Shown here: piece after piece, positions 1 to 12,720 of the stretch
How the letters are laid out: each line of letters opens with the position of its first letter
Position numbering within the stretch: the first letter of the stretch is position 1
Assembly (NCBI RefSeq): GCF_002234675.1
Contig: NC_019871.2
Location: 24,275,466 to 24,339,465 of the forward strand
From: Oryzias latipes
Lineage: Eukaryota; Chordata; Actinopteri; Beloniformes; Adrianichthyidae
Reading direction: 5' to 3'
DNA: 64,000 nucleotides
Notes under the pieces: generated by a model
Seen by the model: only the letters and a program-made list of their open reading frames with translations
Databases searched by the model: none
What the model was told of the DNA's origin: nothing
Translations under genes and position numbers: made by a program

Positions 1-3000
1 CCACCGCCGTTCCCATGGTTACAGCTCAGGCCTGCCTGCCAATCAATCATCAACAGACCAGACAAAGTCAGAGACATGAAGTACGCTTGCCGTTTCTTCT
101 GGAAATCCCCGTCATGTAAAAAGTCTCTTACATTTCCTGTTGTTAGATTTCAAAACAGCATGTTCTTGGCTTGAGCGATCCCTTAGTAACCTTTAAAATC
201 TATTTCACGACGGGTTGTCATGGCACAGTGGTCATAAAGCCAGATCACAACGGTAGAGGGTTGTTGTTATTTTTGTTGGCTCTTTCACTCAATCCAAACG
301 GGCTTGTGTGGAACAGCATGCAAAGGTCTTTCATTTGCACCCGGCTCGATGGCTTTTGAAGGTGAGTGAATAGGCCTCTATAAATCAGGCCTCGGGAATG
401 GTTCAAGCACGCCGCGGGTTGCCAAGGCCTCGCCAGTCTCCTCTTTTTGTCAGCCTGCGTCATAGAAAAGCAGTCAGAACGTTGACAAGCAGCGTGAACA
501 AAAGCTGGGATTTGGTAAATTAGGCTGTGCTGCAATTAAGATGACAATTGAAGTCTGTGAGAGAGATGTGCAGCGATGAGATTTCTTTTCAACATTGTTA
601 GACACTTCAAAAAGCAGCAGAGCGAGCCTGATACCCAACGTTTATGAGACAAACTCATCGAGTGAGGCTGGAGATGTAGATGAAAGGCGTGTAATGAAAG
701 CAGAAATCAATGCTTTGCTGCAGTTAATATTGTTTTTTTTACGAGCCTGATTAACCACACTGTGATATTGACATGATACTTTAGGCCACCTCTGATTTGC
801 ATCCTGCACAACGATGTGTCTCTGCAGCTCCAGGAAACAGGGGGAATGGTGGGATTTGCTGCACTGTTTGTCCACGTTTTGTTTATGAGTGTGATCACTT
901 TTAATCAACCACATCCTGGCTGTTTCCAAGCAAACTACTGGCACCAGTCTGGGATGTGACGAGACAGATGCAGTCGTAAAGGGGTGCTACGTCCTGTTTG
1001 ACTAAAAATAAGACCTTTATCATCATGAAGAAAGAAAAAAACATCATAAATTAGCACAAACCTGCATGTTAGTCAGGAATCTCATATATTGAAGCTGATG
1101 CAGTTTAAGAAAAGGTGATTTTAGCTCAAGGTTATAAAAAAATTGCTTCTACCCACACAATCTCACACGATTATGCCAACATTTCTAAACATAAAGGTAA
1201 GATAGAGTTGAAATAAAGGTTCTTCGCTAATAGGAAATCCAAACCTTCCAAAATGGGTCGTTTCATCTTCTCAGCTCCGAGCAAACTGTCCCTGAGTCGT
1301 CGTGCTCTGAGGTGCTGATGCACACGTGTGACATTTCAAATAAATCCTAATCCTCCGGTTGGTCCATCTTTGTCTTGTCAGAAAGAAATTCAGCCGATTA
1401 CAGCCTGAGCTTTGTGTCCACAAAGACGTTCATGCGAGAGGCAATCAACGGTCGCCCCGTCTGCCGCGCTCACACACCGACAGTGTTAACCAGCTGAAGC
1501 CCAGACAGTATCGAGGGCCGCACACACAGTCCTCACTCTGAAAGACTCTGCTGAAGTTTCCAGGCAACCAAGTATTCAGAAAGAGTTGATTTCGCGAGCT
1601 ATTGTCTGCATGGAGCATTAAGAAGCATGCAGGTTTATTATTGTGGTCTTTCTGCTCCCATTCTGGGCTCAAAAGGGAACACACACTGTTTTACATAAGG
1701 CTCAATAGTAGCCAACGGTGTCTTCCTTTCACAAACCTTTCTTTGGAAAACAATAAAGAAAAAAACGACTTCCTAAACTTGAAACAAATAAACCGTCCGC
1801 TTGGATGCCCACAAACTATGCATTCAACGTGGATTTTCACGTTTCCTTCCCATCATTCCTGCCTCAGTGACCATATCCAATCCGCGTGAGCCTTAATGGT
1901 CTGGAATAACTTGAATGGGACGATTATGGCAGTCGTCAACAGTGACAGGATCAGAAAATTAGGTCTCAGCAATTTCAATAATAAAGCTTTAAAAATTAAC
2001 ACTATCACAATTGGATTACAGCAACATAGGAGCCAGTGCAGAACTCAAAATAGCTCAGCACAAATCCACCATGGAAAATCCACTATTATACAGGGAGAAG
2101 AATGAAGTTGCTGGAATGGGGAAAAATTGGTACAGATCGGAGCGCTAGAGGAGGTGCCATCGAAGAAAAAGAAGGCAAGGGCAACTGAGCGGAAATGAAG
2201 CACTTTGGCTCAACAATGCAAATCTGACGGGAGACCCACTTTTGGAAATCCCTCTCAGAACTCCTTCATTTATAGTTTAAAAAAAAAAAAGAAAAAAGAA
2301 ACGGCTTTTCGTCTTTGTGACTCTGGAAGTTTCAAGGAATTCCAACACTTTATTTATTTATCTGTCGTCTTTAGTAAGTATCAGAAAAAGTTGAATGCAT
2401 TATGGAAACACTAGTACAATAACATATTAATAGGTAGAAATTGCACTTTCGGTTGAAAAGAAGTCTTTATTATAGCTGTTTATTGTTCACATTTTATTGA
2501 ATTAGTGTATTTCAAACGAGAAAGATAAAAAATACACAAGTATAATGTTGAACAACAACATTCACAGTTCAAAAAGGCCTTTAAATGAAGTTCTTGATCT
2601 TTTTTCTTTTTCTATTTTAACTTCATCCAAACTCAAAATTAAATTGAAATAGAATGCAAAAAACCTGGGTTTACTTTATAGCAAAACAATCAGGGGACAC
2701 ATCCACCTACTTTGATTTAGTATCTGGTCTGAACAGAGTGTGCATCATTTTGTATCCAAACATTGATGCTTTTTCTGAGCCAGAAATACTTTGTTGTTAT
2801 GCTGTTAATATAATAGATGGAGCAATATTTCTAAAAATAAAAAAACAAAAAATGTCCTACATTTCTTAAAAAAAACCTTAAAAACTAAATCATTCCCAAT
2901 TTTGAATAGACTACAAACAAATAAGCAAACTAAATAATGTGATTTCTTTCTAAAAACATCAGAAAGATTGATCAGAACTCCAAATGTCTTTGGCAGTTTT

Positions 3001-4964
3001 TGATGCTCATGGTATGACCTTTTAGGGGCTTTTACATCTGTTAGACCAGAGGGTCCCGGCCTACATTTTTTTTTCTCATTTATCATCTAAAATTTAATTT
3101 TTTGGAAAACTACTGGATTTTGTCCACCACATCCGACTCATTCTTGACACACGTTTTCTGCTACTTTCTTAAAGCGGCAGCGTCGACCGCTAGATTGAAG
3201 CCTCCAAACTAGCAAAGTTAACAAAAAAGAAAGTTTATTTTTGCAGAAAATAGTCAGTGAGGTAACAGAAGAAGAGTCTTTGACTTCAAAATAGAAGAAA
3301 TCTGCATCTAACAGACAAACAATTATGGATTTATGACAATAGTTCTTCCCACACACCATAATAATAATGCATAATATTCAGCAGCCAGCTGTCTAATGTT
3401 ACAAGGATGCTGCTAATAAAGCTGTTGTAATGGTGGATACACGTTTATTTAGAAAAGACCAGTTTGTCTGTTTTCATCTGTTGTACCTTATTAGTCGGAC
3501 GAGGTCGAAGATGGCCTCTGAATTTTTTTGCTTCCAGTTTGACAGTTATGGGTCAAGGGAAAAATCTTTATCACATTTTTAATTGGTGCCTACACGAACC
3601 TTTAAAATTTTAAAGCAGCTACAGATATTTTACGGAGAATGAAGCTGAACTTTACCTCCGAAAGTTGAAGGGAAATTTGAAGCTTTAAAAAAAAATTTTT
3701 AAATGTATGCGGACGCCCCTCTAAAAACTGCAGCAAAAAAAGAAACTTTAAAATAAAGATTGACTGTCAGCATGACATTTTCTGGATTTTCACCAACTTG
3801 ATCTTTCCAGAAAATATGCAGCCTCAGAAAATCCTTGTTTTCCGGTTTCTCCTCTTAGAAGGGCTCGCGCTGGTTTCAGGGAGAGACTGCACGATCGCAG
3901 GCTGCTGCAGCCTTGACGCCTTGCAGTCTCACGTTGGTCTGTTGGGCGAGCCGAGGTTGGCAAAAACATTTATCACTTTGGAAACAAGCGTGACAGAGAG
4001 AAAAGGACACGCGTGTCTATCACACAGCAACCAATCCATGGCAACAATATTAGGATTGATCCAGGAAACACTTTGATCTGGCTGGAATGGAGAATGTCAG
4101 GCTTCAGAGAATACAAGCCAGCATGAATTCACAGGAAATGGGTCAAGGGAATTATTCGGCGCTGGTGGATTTGATGGAAGTGGGACTGTGATCAAACAAA
4201 CGCCATTTACATGGTGCTGACGCTCAGCGTGTGTGTGGGTGTACAACCATTAAGTGTGTGGGTGGATACAGAAAAAGAGAAGGCCGAGACGGAAGAAACA
4301 ACTAAAATAGGGGAATTGTACAGTTTTCGACTATGAAGTGGGTATTGAGGGCATCCCTGAACTTTTTTGAGTATTTCACAAACTGTTGCAGCCCAGCCAA
4401 TAAATGCAGACAGATTTTCAGCTCCGTTCATTTCCTTCTTTTTTCCTCCTAATGTATTTGCTCGCGTGTCTGCTCTTATCCTGGAATTTCTTGAAGACTG
4501 TGTTAAGTGTGCAGCAGCTCTGTGATGGCTCCAGCAGTGTGTCTGTGGAAACGCAAACTTGTGACAGCGAGAGCAAGATCTCACAGTCTGTCTGTTTGTA
4601 TCTGCGGTCTTCTGAAACAACGCTCCTTTGATCGCACCAGTTGTCTCCGTTCATTTCAGACTTTTTACAGACTCACCTTCAACTTCCTTCGTCTTCGTGT
4701 GAGCTGGAAATCTCTGGTTTTCTAACTTTCATTTCCTTCCGTGGCGCTCGTTTTATTTCTAAGCCCTTTGCTGAGTAAGTAACTCAAGCAGTGGCTCGCC
4801 AGAAGTATTGAATTCAATCTAAATAATGGCAAAGTGGGCCAAGTCTCACATTTTTCCGGATGTGCACTCCTGTGCGCATGGACAGGAATTCGCCCAAATG
4901 TCTGCTGCCATTCACAAACTATTCAATCATGCAAGTGTGGTTAAGGTGCATATTTTAGTGTTTA

Positions 4965-5094
4965 AATTCCCTCTTTGGTCATCTTTTGATCTATTGTAAA
5001 ATAGCTCCTAGTGGTCTTTTAGTTTATAAATATGCAGTTTTTAGCCAAAATGAGAGAGTGTAGTTTTCCAGGACATCATTTCTGCAGAGTAGCA
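4965..5094 (-). repeat. Family X miniature element, end fragment
   Basis: This fragment matches one end of the dispersed element whose fuller copies lie at 11264-11950 and 62060-62690. It shares the segment TCATCTTTTGATCT, then TGCAGTTTTTAGCCAAAAT, then a region resembling TTTTCTGGGACAAAGTTTCT. The rest of the element is absent or too diverged to see. Confidence 0.6.
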
Positions 5095-8000
5095 GTAGTT
5101 CTGATCTGAACTTCTTCATCCACTAAATCGTCTTCAAATGGACACGCCATGCTGCTTCACCTCTCTGAAAACCAATTAAGCTTCATCTAAACTTGCTCCA
5201 GACCAGGTTATGTTCAGAGCATGAGTTGCCATGGCAACTTGACCTACCCTGAAACATACGTCTCTTTCTGGAACCGAAAGCTGAGGCTATCAACTTCCTT
5301 AGCCTCAAACTTATCGTGGGAGCTAGCATAACCTGCTTCCTGGAATACCCCCCAGCTCTTACGGTGTGACCATGACTGTGGAGTAAATAAATGGGTTGGA
5401 ATACCCCATCATAGTCCATCAGTTACTATCATTGAGTCCATCGTCTGAATCAAGTCCAGCTGGAATGCATGCAAACTTTTGGTTGACAGTCAAATAAATT
5501 ATTATTAAATTATTGTTGTTTCAACAATGTCAGGACCTTTACTACTGCAAACAAATCTCAGCAGCTATGAGGCAAAATCCACAACAAAATGAAATGAACT
5601 AATGTTCACAGAGCAGACTGCTTAGATAAAAACATTGTGTTTAAAAAGGGCAATTTTTTGGGCTCAAGAGGAAATGAATCGCTCCTGGGGTAGCTCATGG
5701 GGTAGCTAGAAAGGCAACCCCACCCCCACCCCCCTCGGCTTCGATTACAAATGACCTAAAGGAAGAATTGCAGACGCTGAAATGTGATTAATATTAATTA
5801 AAAACGTATTACAGTACACTAAATGCTTTATTTTTACCCGAATCCAACTCAAGCAGATTAATATTTTCGTTAATAATGGAATAAAAGCTTTCACGTTTGA
5901 AATACGAGCAGGACAAACAATAACAACAAAAGTTTCAACTCTATTTAAGCCCATTTTTGACATAAATTTAAGTGTCTGCTGCAGATTTTAACGTAGCTTG
6001 GAAAAGTCATCCTTTCTTTTCAGAACAATTGGAAGACACACACCCTTGGAGATTATAGTTGCGTCCGAAATTGAGTAGTTGGAATCCACAATTCCAAAAG
6101 CCAGTGCCCTGGACATTCTCCAAAAGTCTGCACGTGCATCAATGCTCACTAGATCAGCGAATACACACCACATTGCATTGAGGGGTGCATTCAGATATAT
6201 AGCCTACATGTGAGTTCCTGGAGTTTTGGAAATTAGCCTCCTTTTAGCACAATAGGCAGATGCGGCCATCTTCATGTTTATTCTTTATAAATGAAGAGCC
6301 TGGTCTCCAGGCCAAATCAACAACCGGACTCTCCCAGAAAAAGCTAGACTGTTTGCATTATCCTCACAGCAAACATTCTAAACCTCACCAAATGCATGTG
6401 TCTGAATATGATTCAAACCTTCTCCGTATATTTAATTAAAGCTGTGATGGGTTTACAGATCATATCTCAAAATAATAATAATAATAATAATGGTAGAAAA
6501 TACACAGTTTCAATAAGCCCAGAAAATTAGCAGATGAAACTGGAGTATAGAAAAACATTTCTGCCAGCCAAACATTTGGAAAATCCCATTAAATACACAA
6601 GGCTTTCCCTGAAACAGACATTATCCAGAGGGGAACATGTACTCTAAAACTATAGTTTTCTGTATTTACAGATCTTTGGAGACAATGCAAGCTGTCTTTC
6701 TTTTGCAGCCTCACAGACCTCCATACCATCAAAAATACTTTTGAACTCCATTCTGGCAACACCCCATAAGTTGTCCCTTCTCTGCAGTCTGGACACATTT
6801 GAAACAGTTTATTTTCCTGACATTTGCAAGGTCTTTGTGATTTGATGATGAGAGAATGGGTTTCTACAGTTTCACACATTTCTTTTCGCATATTTTACAG
6901 GTTGGAGAACCTCTACCCATCTCAAAGCCTGAAAGACATTAATTTTATGGCTAATCATATTACAGACCAGAATGCATCAACTCCAGCAATCATTTCACAT
7001 TTTTATGGGGTTTTTTTTAGGCATCTTTCCCCTTTTGTCAATTTCTTTGGGTTCTGTAGCTGACATAACATTTTTTACAGAACTTTTGGGCAGTTTAATT
7101 TGGAGTATTTTAGTTTTTATACTTCAAAACTGAACAAGTTTCACATCAGAAAGTTGCAGGTAAACAGTTAAATGTGTTTTACTAATTTCATGAAAAATAT
7201 GTTGTAATAAGTTCTCTATTTGAATCTTTAGATTATTTGAGTTTTTTTTTTTTTTTTTTTTTTAGCTTTTATTTCCGTTTCCAGCCAGTGGCTTTCAGCT
7301 ATACCTCCTGCAGAGCCGTCCTAAAACCGTACTGACAGCTAAATGGCTTGTAACTGAGCTAATTGACAACAGCATGCGCTGCTGCTGTTGCTGCTAGAAA
7401 AGTATGTAACTCCGGAGAAAAATGAAGGCAGTATTTTAGGGAAGAGAGCTTTTTTCAAACTGTTAACCACACTGGTGGATCTCATGTTTCAGGCTCATGC
7501 CACAGGCAGCCTTTTTTCACCACGTTGATGATCAATCCTGCAGCTTTTGGAACCAAAACAGTCTCTGTGAATCTCAGTCTCTGTGAAAAGAAAGAAGGCT
7601 ACATCATCTACTGCAAACTTTCTTCTTTATATTGCTTTAAAGTGGTGGCTGACTAATTTCTCTATAAGTAATCTACAACAGAAAGCATGTTGCTGTCATA
7701 AACACCCAGGAGAAATTTTAAACGGGATCCATGGCAGATACAAAACAGTCATACCATTTCTTACTTCTTGGTCTCCAGCAGGCCTGTCTTGTCATTGATC
7801 TCATCTGCTATCGGGCTGATGATGAGTTTCAGAGCTGAGGGTAACTCAGCGCCTCATCTGTCAGTCACAAGCGCTGAAAGAACCAAGAGGAAGCCAATAA
7901 TACTTCTCTGAAACTCCTTGGAGATGAGCTCGTCAGCGCACATGCAAATGGCTCTGTGGGATGCTGAAACAGAAGCAATCAATATCTGTGGCAGAAAAAC

Positions 8001-8180
8001 AAAAGTCCTCATCACAAATGTAAAAACTGCACAAAAGATCAAGGAAAGAAGGAGTGTGTGTGTTTGTGTGTGTGAGCATGCACACTTTAAAGTAGGTGTT
8101 GAGTTTGTTAAGGGAAAGTAAGATTAAGGTAAAACTCGGGATTTGCCGCGTTAGAGATATATTTAAAATTCACCCAAACT

Positions 8181-8212
8181 GTGTGTGTGTGTGTGTGTGT
8201 GCGTGCATGTGT
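8181..8212. repeat. TG dinucleotide microsatellite
   Basis: A run of TG units, slightly interrupted (TGCGTGCATG). A second shorter tract lies near 8057-8075. No further function is visible. Confidence 0.85.
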
Positions 8213-9073
8213 GTGAATTCATTACTGCCATCAATCACTGTACTGGCCAAATGGAATTCAATTACTGACAGAAACGGGGGACTGGATGAAAAAAAAATAA
8301 AGAAAAAGCACCTAGTTAATTTGTGGAGAAACATCTCCCCCTGGTGGACAATCACGTTTGTGCAACACAAAGCCCTGCAAGACCAGAATGCTGGTCTACA
8401 CTTCTACAGGTTTCTTTCTGATGTTCATTAATGCCGTTGTTGATGTTTGTTATTCAGACTCTATATTCCTCTCTCTTGCTTTTGAATTCACTCAGCTTCC
8501 ACCTTATTTGCTGCCTTAAAAAGCACGTTCAGACTTTGGATTTTTCCCCATTCAGAACAACTTTGCTTCTCCCTCCCTTCCTTGCGATAAACAAACACAC
8601 AGCCTTGTTGAAGGATTGCCGTCAGATTTTGGCATTTTATGGCACCTCGTACCACTGCTGCAACCCACTGAGCTGCTTCTGTCGATAATTCAAGAAAGTA
8701 GAAAGGTGAGAGCAGAGTTATTACACCAGAGATGGCAGCTTACACAAAATCGAAACAAACAGACAAAAAGAAATCAGCCCCTCACAAAGGCTGTTCTCCA
8801 GGTGTGTGCTACAGATAAATTCAATCTGCCCAGCCGCAAAGCTCTGACACAAAGACACACAAGCATGCGGCAGTAGAGCGAGCAGCACAGCTTACCTTGT
8901 CATGCTCTTTAATCTCACTGCAAAAGATCAGAGAAACCAAACTTTGCTCACCAACATACTGGAAAAGTTGTGAAGTGTACATGTGACGTACAAGTTATGA
9001 GTTTCTAAGAGTAAATGCTGCAAATGAGGGGTTATAGCAAACATTTATGCAACCGCCCAAGGGTAACTTAAGG

Positions 9074-9951
9074 CAGTGTTTTTCAACCAGTGTGCCGCGG
9101 CACACTAGTGTGCCGTGGGAGATGGTCAAGTGTGCCGTGAGAAATTGCCCTCATTAACTGATCTAAAAGCAATTACCATCTCCAGGAAATCAGCTCTTTG
9201 TTCATCCAAACAGGCCCTGATAAAACACTGAGAAGTTAAGAATATGAAATATCATAAAATTATTTTTTCTTTGTGTTTATATGATTCTATTAAAGACATT
9301 TTGATAAGAATAACGGGATACCGCGATTTAGCTGCAGCTATAACTGTGCAAGGAAAAGTCCCGCCCCTTTAACCGTCTCCACCAATCATTCTTGAAGGCT
9401 TAATCACATGTCATCAGTCTGACCAATCAGAAGTGGTTAAAGTATTCACTTCCTTGTTACGATTTAGCGCAAAAAAGTCTCTCTGTTCTAACAAAAATAC
9501 CAGCTAAAGCTCGTCTTTAGCGGTGTAGCTTTACACAGAATCTGGAATCAGACTGGAACAAGTGAACAAAACGATGAAGCTCAAAGACGCTGGTCTTTCT
9601 GCTGTCGGCGGATTACGGGCACTACATCTCCCATGATGCCGTAAAGTGACTGTCTTAGCGCACAATGAGTCTCTTCTCTTAACGTCTTAAAACTACGAAC
9701 GCACATCAAACAGTTTTTGAATCTTTTGACTTAATTTTTAATACATCTTTTAGAAAAAACAGCTGCAGCTTCCAGCTTTTTCTGCAACAATTATCACAAA
9801 AATGCATGTGAGATTGCAGAGCGGCTGTAGATCAATACAGACTGAGCTTTTTCTTTTTTTTAATTTATCTATTTTTTTGGATGCTGGTGTGCCGCGGGAT
9901 TTTTGTCAAGGTTAAAGTGTGCCGTGGCTCAAAAAAGGTTGAAAAACACTG
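9074..9951. mobile_element. Non-autonomous hAT-type element, copy 1
   Basis: An 878-bp element begins CAGTGTTTTTCAACC and ends with its inverted complement GGTTGAAAAACACTG. It is flanked by a perfect 8-bp duplication ACTTAAGG (9066-9073 and 9952-9959). An 8-bp target duplication and a CAGTG terminus are typical of the hAT superfamily. The interior holds no transposase frame. It is nearly identical to the copy at 21619-22528, so both moved fairly recently. The ends contain further inverted GTGCCGYGG motifs. Confidence 0.92.
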
Positions 9952-9959
9952 ACTTAAGG

Positions 9960-10292
9960 GTGCAGTATGTAAAACACAGGCATGTCACGCAGATTCCCAA
10001 TTCTTTTAACTCTTCCCTCCAAATCTCGTCATGAGGAAATCAAACAATCAGTGTGTAGTTTTTTGTCAGTATCCTATGGGCATTTATGAATCACGTGCAC
10101 ACTCTGTGCATGCAGTCATTAAGGGGCCACATCGCACCTTACTGTATATTACAGAGGGGCGTAAGGGCAGCGTACCATAGGATCACCCATACGTCAGAAG
10201 TGCATGGAACTTACATCATAGTTACTTCAAGATGCAATTACCACATGCACAACAATGGTGTGTTCCATATCCATGGCCATACGAGCCATAAC
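9960..10292. other. Spacer, nothing recognised
   Basis: No gene or clear repeat is seen between the hAT-type element and the piggyBac-type element. Confidence 0.5.
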
Positions 10293-10496
10293 CATTGTGC
10301 TATCCTAGGCACTTTACCATTGGGAGTTGGGTCATCTAGACCCACTAGACAGTGCTCTGAACCTTTTTTCTTCAATGATTTGTGATCTTCACTGGTGTCC
10401 ATGGATGACATGAAATCTTTCCACCTTTATCCACCTTTGTCATGGTAGGGAGAACACGTCAATGTAAGGGTGGGGTCATCTAAGATAACTCAAGGG
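10293..10496 (-). mobile_element. piggyBac-type MITE, copy 1
   Basis: A roughly 204-bp non-autonomous element in inverse orientation to the copies at 33097-33301 and 44089-44285. Its right end reads AAGGG followed by TTAA (10497-10500). The left end (CCATTGTGCTATCCTAGG) is slightly mutated, with the flanking TTAA degraded to ATAA. A TTAA target and termini starting CCCTTGTGC fit piggyBac. It has no coding capacity. Confidence 0.8.
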
Positions 10497-10500
10497 TTAA

Positions 10501-11263
10501 GGGAACTGCAAGACACCTGAACTCCCCTTAAGATGTAGCCGCTCCTATCTATGACCCTCCTTGGGCAAAGAAACACAAAAATCTGCAGCATCCGTATGAG
10601 AGGTCTACAGGTTTATGTGACTAGGTTTAAGGTAGTACTTCACAAGTACGTTCAAAAGTCTAGAGCAAGACAGGGACAAGATGTGAACAAGAGAGGATCC
10701 TGGAGACGCTGACAGCTGAAGACACAGACAGATGCTTCGGCGCTCTTTGAAAGCAAACTCTTCAGCAAGGCCAGTTCCAAAACTGCATAGCTGCATGCCT
10801 CAACTAAAGCTGAATAGGATTTAAAGGGAACTAAAAAAGCTGAGAGCTGCACTGCATCAGAAACAGACACGATTCTCAATGGAAATCAGTGGACAGAATA
10901 TTTCTGAGAACCAATGTCGGTGAAAACAGTTAGCGGCTGCAACCGCAAATGAAAGTTATAACTGGGATATGTAAAAAACATATAAATGAGCTCCCTAAGT
11001 GCTGCTGCCGTCTCCAGGTCCAAAAGTAATTTAAAATAGACCGAGGCAAAAACAAAACCGACGTTGGTTCTGATGAATAACAATATGAACTCTTTGTAGA
11101 AATGATGAACACTGACCCCCTGTGGGTAAAGAGGTGTGGATCTATCTTTTACGACAACGTGTGGTGTATGAGTCATGCATGACAAGTGCACGTGGGAAAG
11201 CATGATCATGACCCTTTGACATTTGACACATCCTTTTTTAGGAAACTAATAACTTATGTTCTA
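10501..11263. other. Spacer, nothing recognised
   Basis: Only short unconvincing open frames. No splice-bounded conserved exon or structured repeat was recognised. Confidence 0.5.
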
Positions 11264-11950
11264 AAAGGTCAGTGTACCATGTTACAGTGTTAAAATATGA
11301 TTGAAAAGCAAACAAAGTAGATGTTTATAGTTCCAATGAACGTTGTTTGTGGTGTTTTTAACATGTTTTTGTGGCATTTTTCTGATGATGGAGGACATTT
11401 GTAAAGAAAGTTGAGCTTATATTTAGATTTCTGAGTATTTCTTTATTTGAATTGTTGTGAATTAGGAAAAAAATCTGTTTTAAAAAAAGAGCGTATACGT
11501 TGGGCGGATCCAAGCTCCCTGCTCTGCTCTATTCTGATGCATTCACTTGCAGACAAATAGATCCATGTATGTCTTTGTTTTCCTTGTCTGAGCTGGAATC
11601 TGGATCAAAACTGGACGGCTGGATAGCTGCAATATTGCACGCCATTTTTGTTGCACCGGTAATGTTAGGTTGGGGGGTATGAGGGGCTGGAAGCTAACAG
11701 GAGAGTGTGTAAACAGAGAGCTCTCAGCAACAGGGAGGAGAAGAGAGGGTGGGACTGGTCTGCGCCAACGGTCGAATCCACAATTCAGAGGCACACTTTA
11801 ATGAACTACTGCTGCTCTGCAGAAGCTATGTCCTAGAATACAAGACAGATTTTTTGCTTTTGTCTAAAAACTTTAAAACATACCGTAATTAAAAGACCAC
11901 TGGGAACGCTTTGAGAATGTATCAAAAGATGATCAGAGTGGGACTTTAAG
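11264..11950 (+). mobile_element. Family X miniature DNA element
   Basis: A roughly 690-bp member of a dispersed family with seven recognisable copies in this window. It starts AAAAGGTCAGTGTACC and ends GATCAGAGTGGGACTTTAAG. The ends are imperfect inverted repeats of the form AAAGNCCCACTCCNAT. Read on the minus strand, the centre holds a short conserved frame (see findings) containing SSFDPDSSSDKENKD. There is no full transposase, so it is likely a non-autonomous DNA element. Superfamily not determined. Confidence 0.7.
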
Positions 11951-12445
11951 GAAATGTCAAGGACACCAAAAGATTGAGGACTCCACAAAAAGGCTTCTGA
12001 GGGTTAAACCAATAATAACTCTAATTAAAGACCTCAAAAATAGGAAATTCAGTAAAATTGTAGTTTGAATAAAGAATAAATAAATAATGAAGTATTTCAA
12101 CAATATAGAACAGGACAGGTTCTGAGAAACAGTATTGCAACATATATGGTTTTTCTACAACTGGAATTGAGTTTTCTAAATGCAGTGACATTGTTCGTGG
12201 TATGATGTAAATCTGTGCGTTTGTCATTCAAGGATTGCAATTCAGCCTTAATAAAAGTATTTTGTCCACCCGACAAAACATTTTTAATTTTTATCACTCA
12301 TTTGAAAAAGTACGCCCAGGAGTAAACACACCACTGATTTGTTGCAAGTAAAAAAACAAAATCAAATGCAAGTCCTTCAAACAAAGCAAAGAAATACATT
12401 ATTGAACATTCTATTAAAAGGAAACAAAGACTTGGCAAAAGAAGC

Positions 12446-12720
12446 AGTAGAGCAAACCCATCCCCCTTCCCCTTCCCCTTCCCCTACCTGTTGCTGAGAG
12501 CTCTCTGTTTACATAATCTCCCGCTAGCCTACAGCCCCTTATAACCCCAAGCTAACATCACCAGTGTAACAAAAATGGTGTGCAATATTGGAGCTATCCA
12601 GCTGTACAGTTTTAATCCAGATTCCAGCTCAGACGAGGAAAACAAAGACGTCCATGGATCTATTTGTCTACATGTGGAAGCATTGGAATGGAGGGCAGCA
12701 GGGAGCTTGTGGCCTGCAGT
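12446..12720 (-). mobile_element. Family X element, central fragment
   Basis: Central part of the same family, in opposite orientation to the copy 500 bp upstream. It retains the conserved reading frame on the plus strand from ATG 12573, including YSFNPDSSSDEENKDVHG. A CCCCTTC-repeat tract adjoins its left side at about 12463-12485. Confidence 0.7.

Larger units (their letters stand above)
1..9073. other. Gene-free spacer
   Basis: I find no exon series, conserved protein segment or RNA gene here. Open frames are short (about 140 codons at most), lack recognisable motifs and look like chance. The stretch is AT-rich, with simple repeats: an AAT run near 6470-6490, a T run at 7242-7263, and TG-rich tracts near 8057 and 8181. 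A fragment of a dispersed repeat family lies at 4965-5094. In mammals PDCD10 sits head-to-head with SERPINI1. I looked for PDCD10-like segments on the minus strand here and saw none. Confidence 0.6.
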
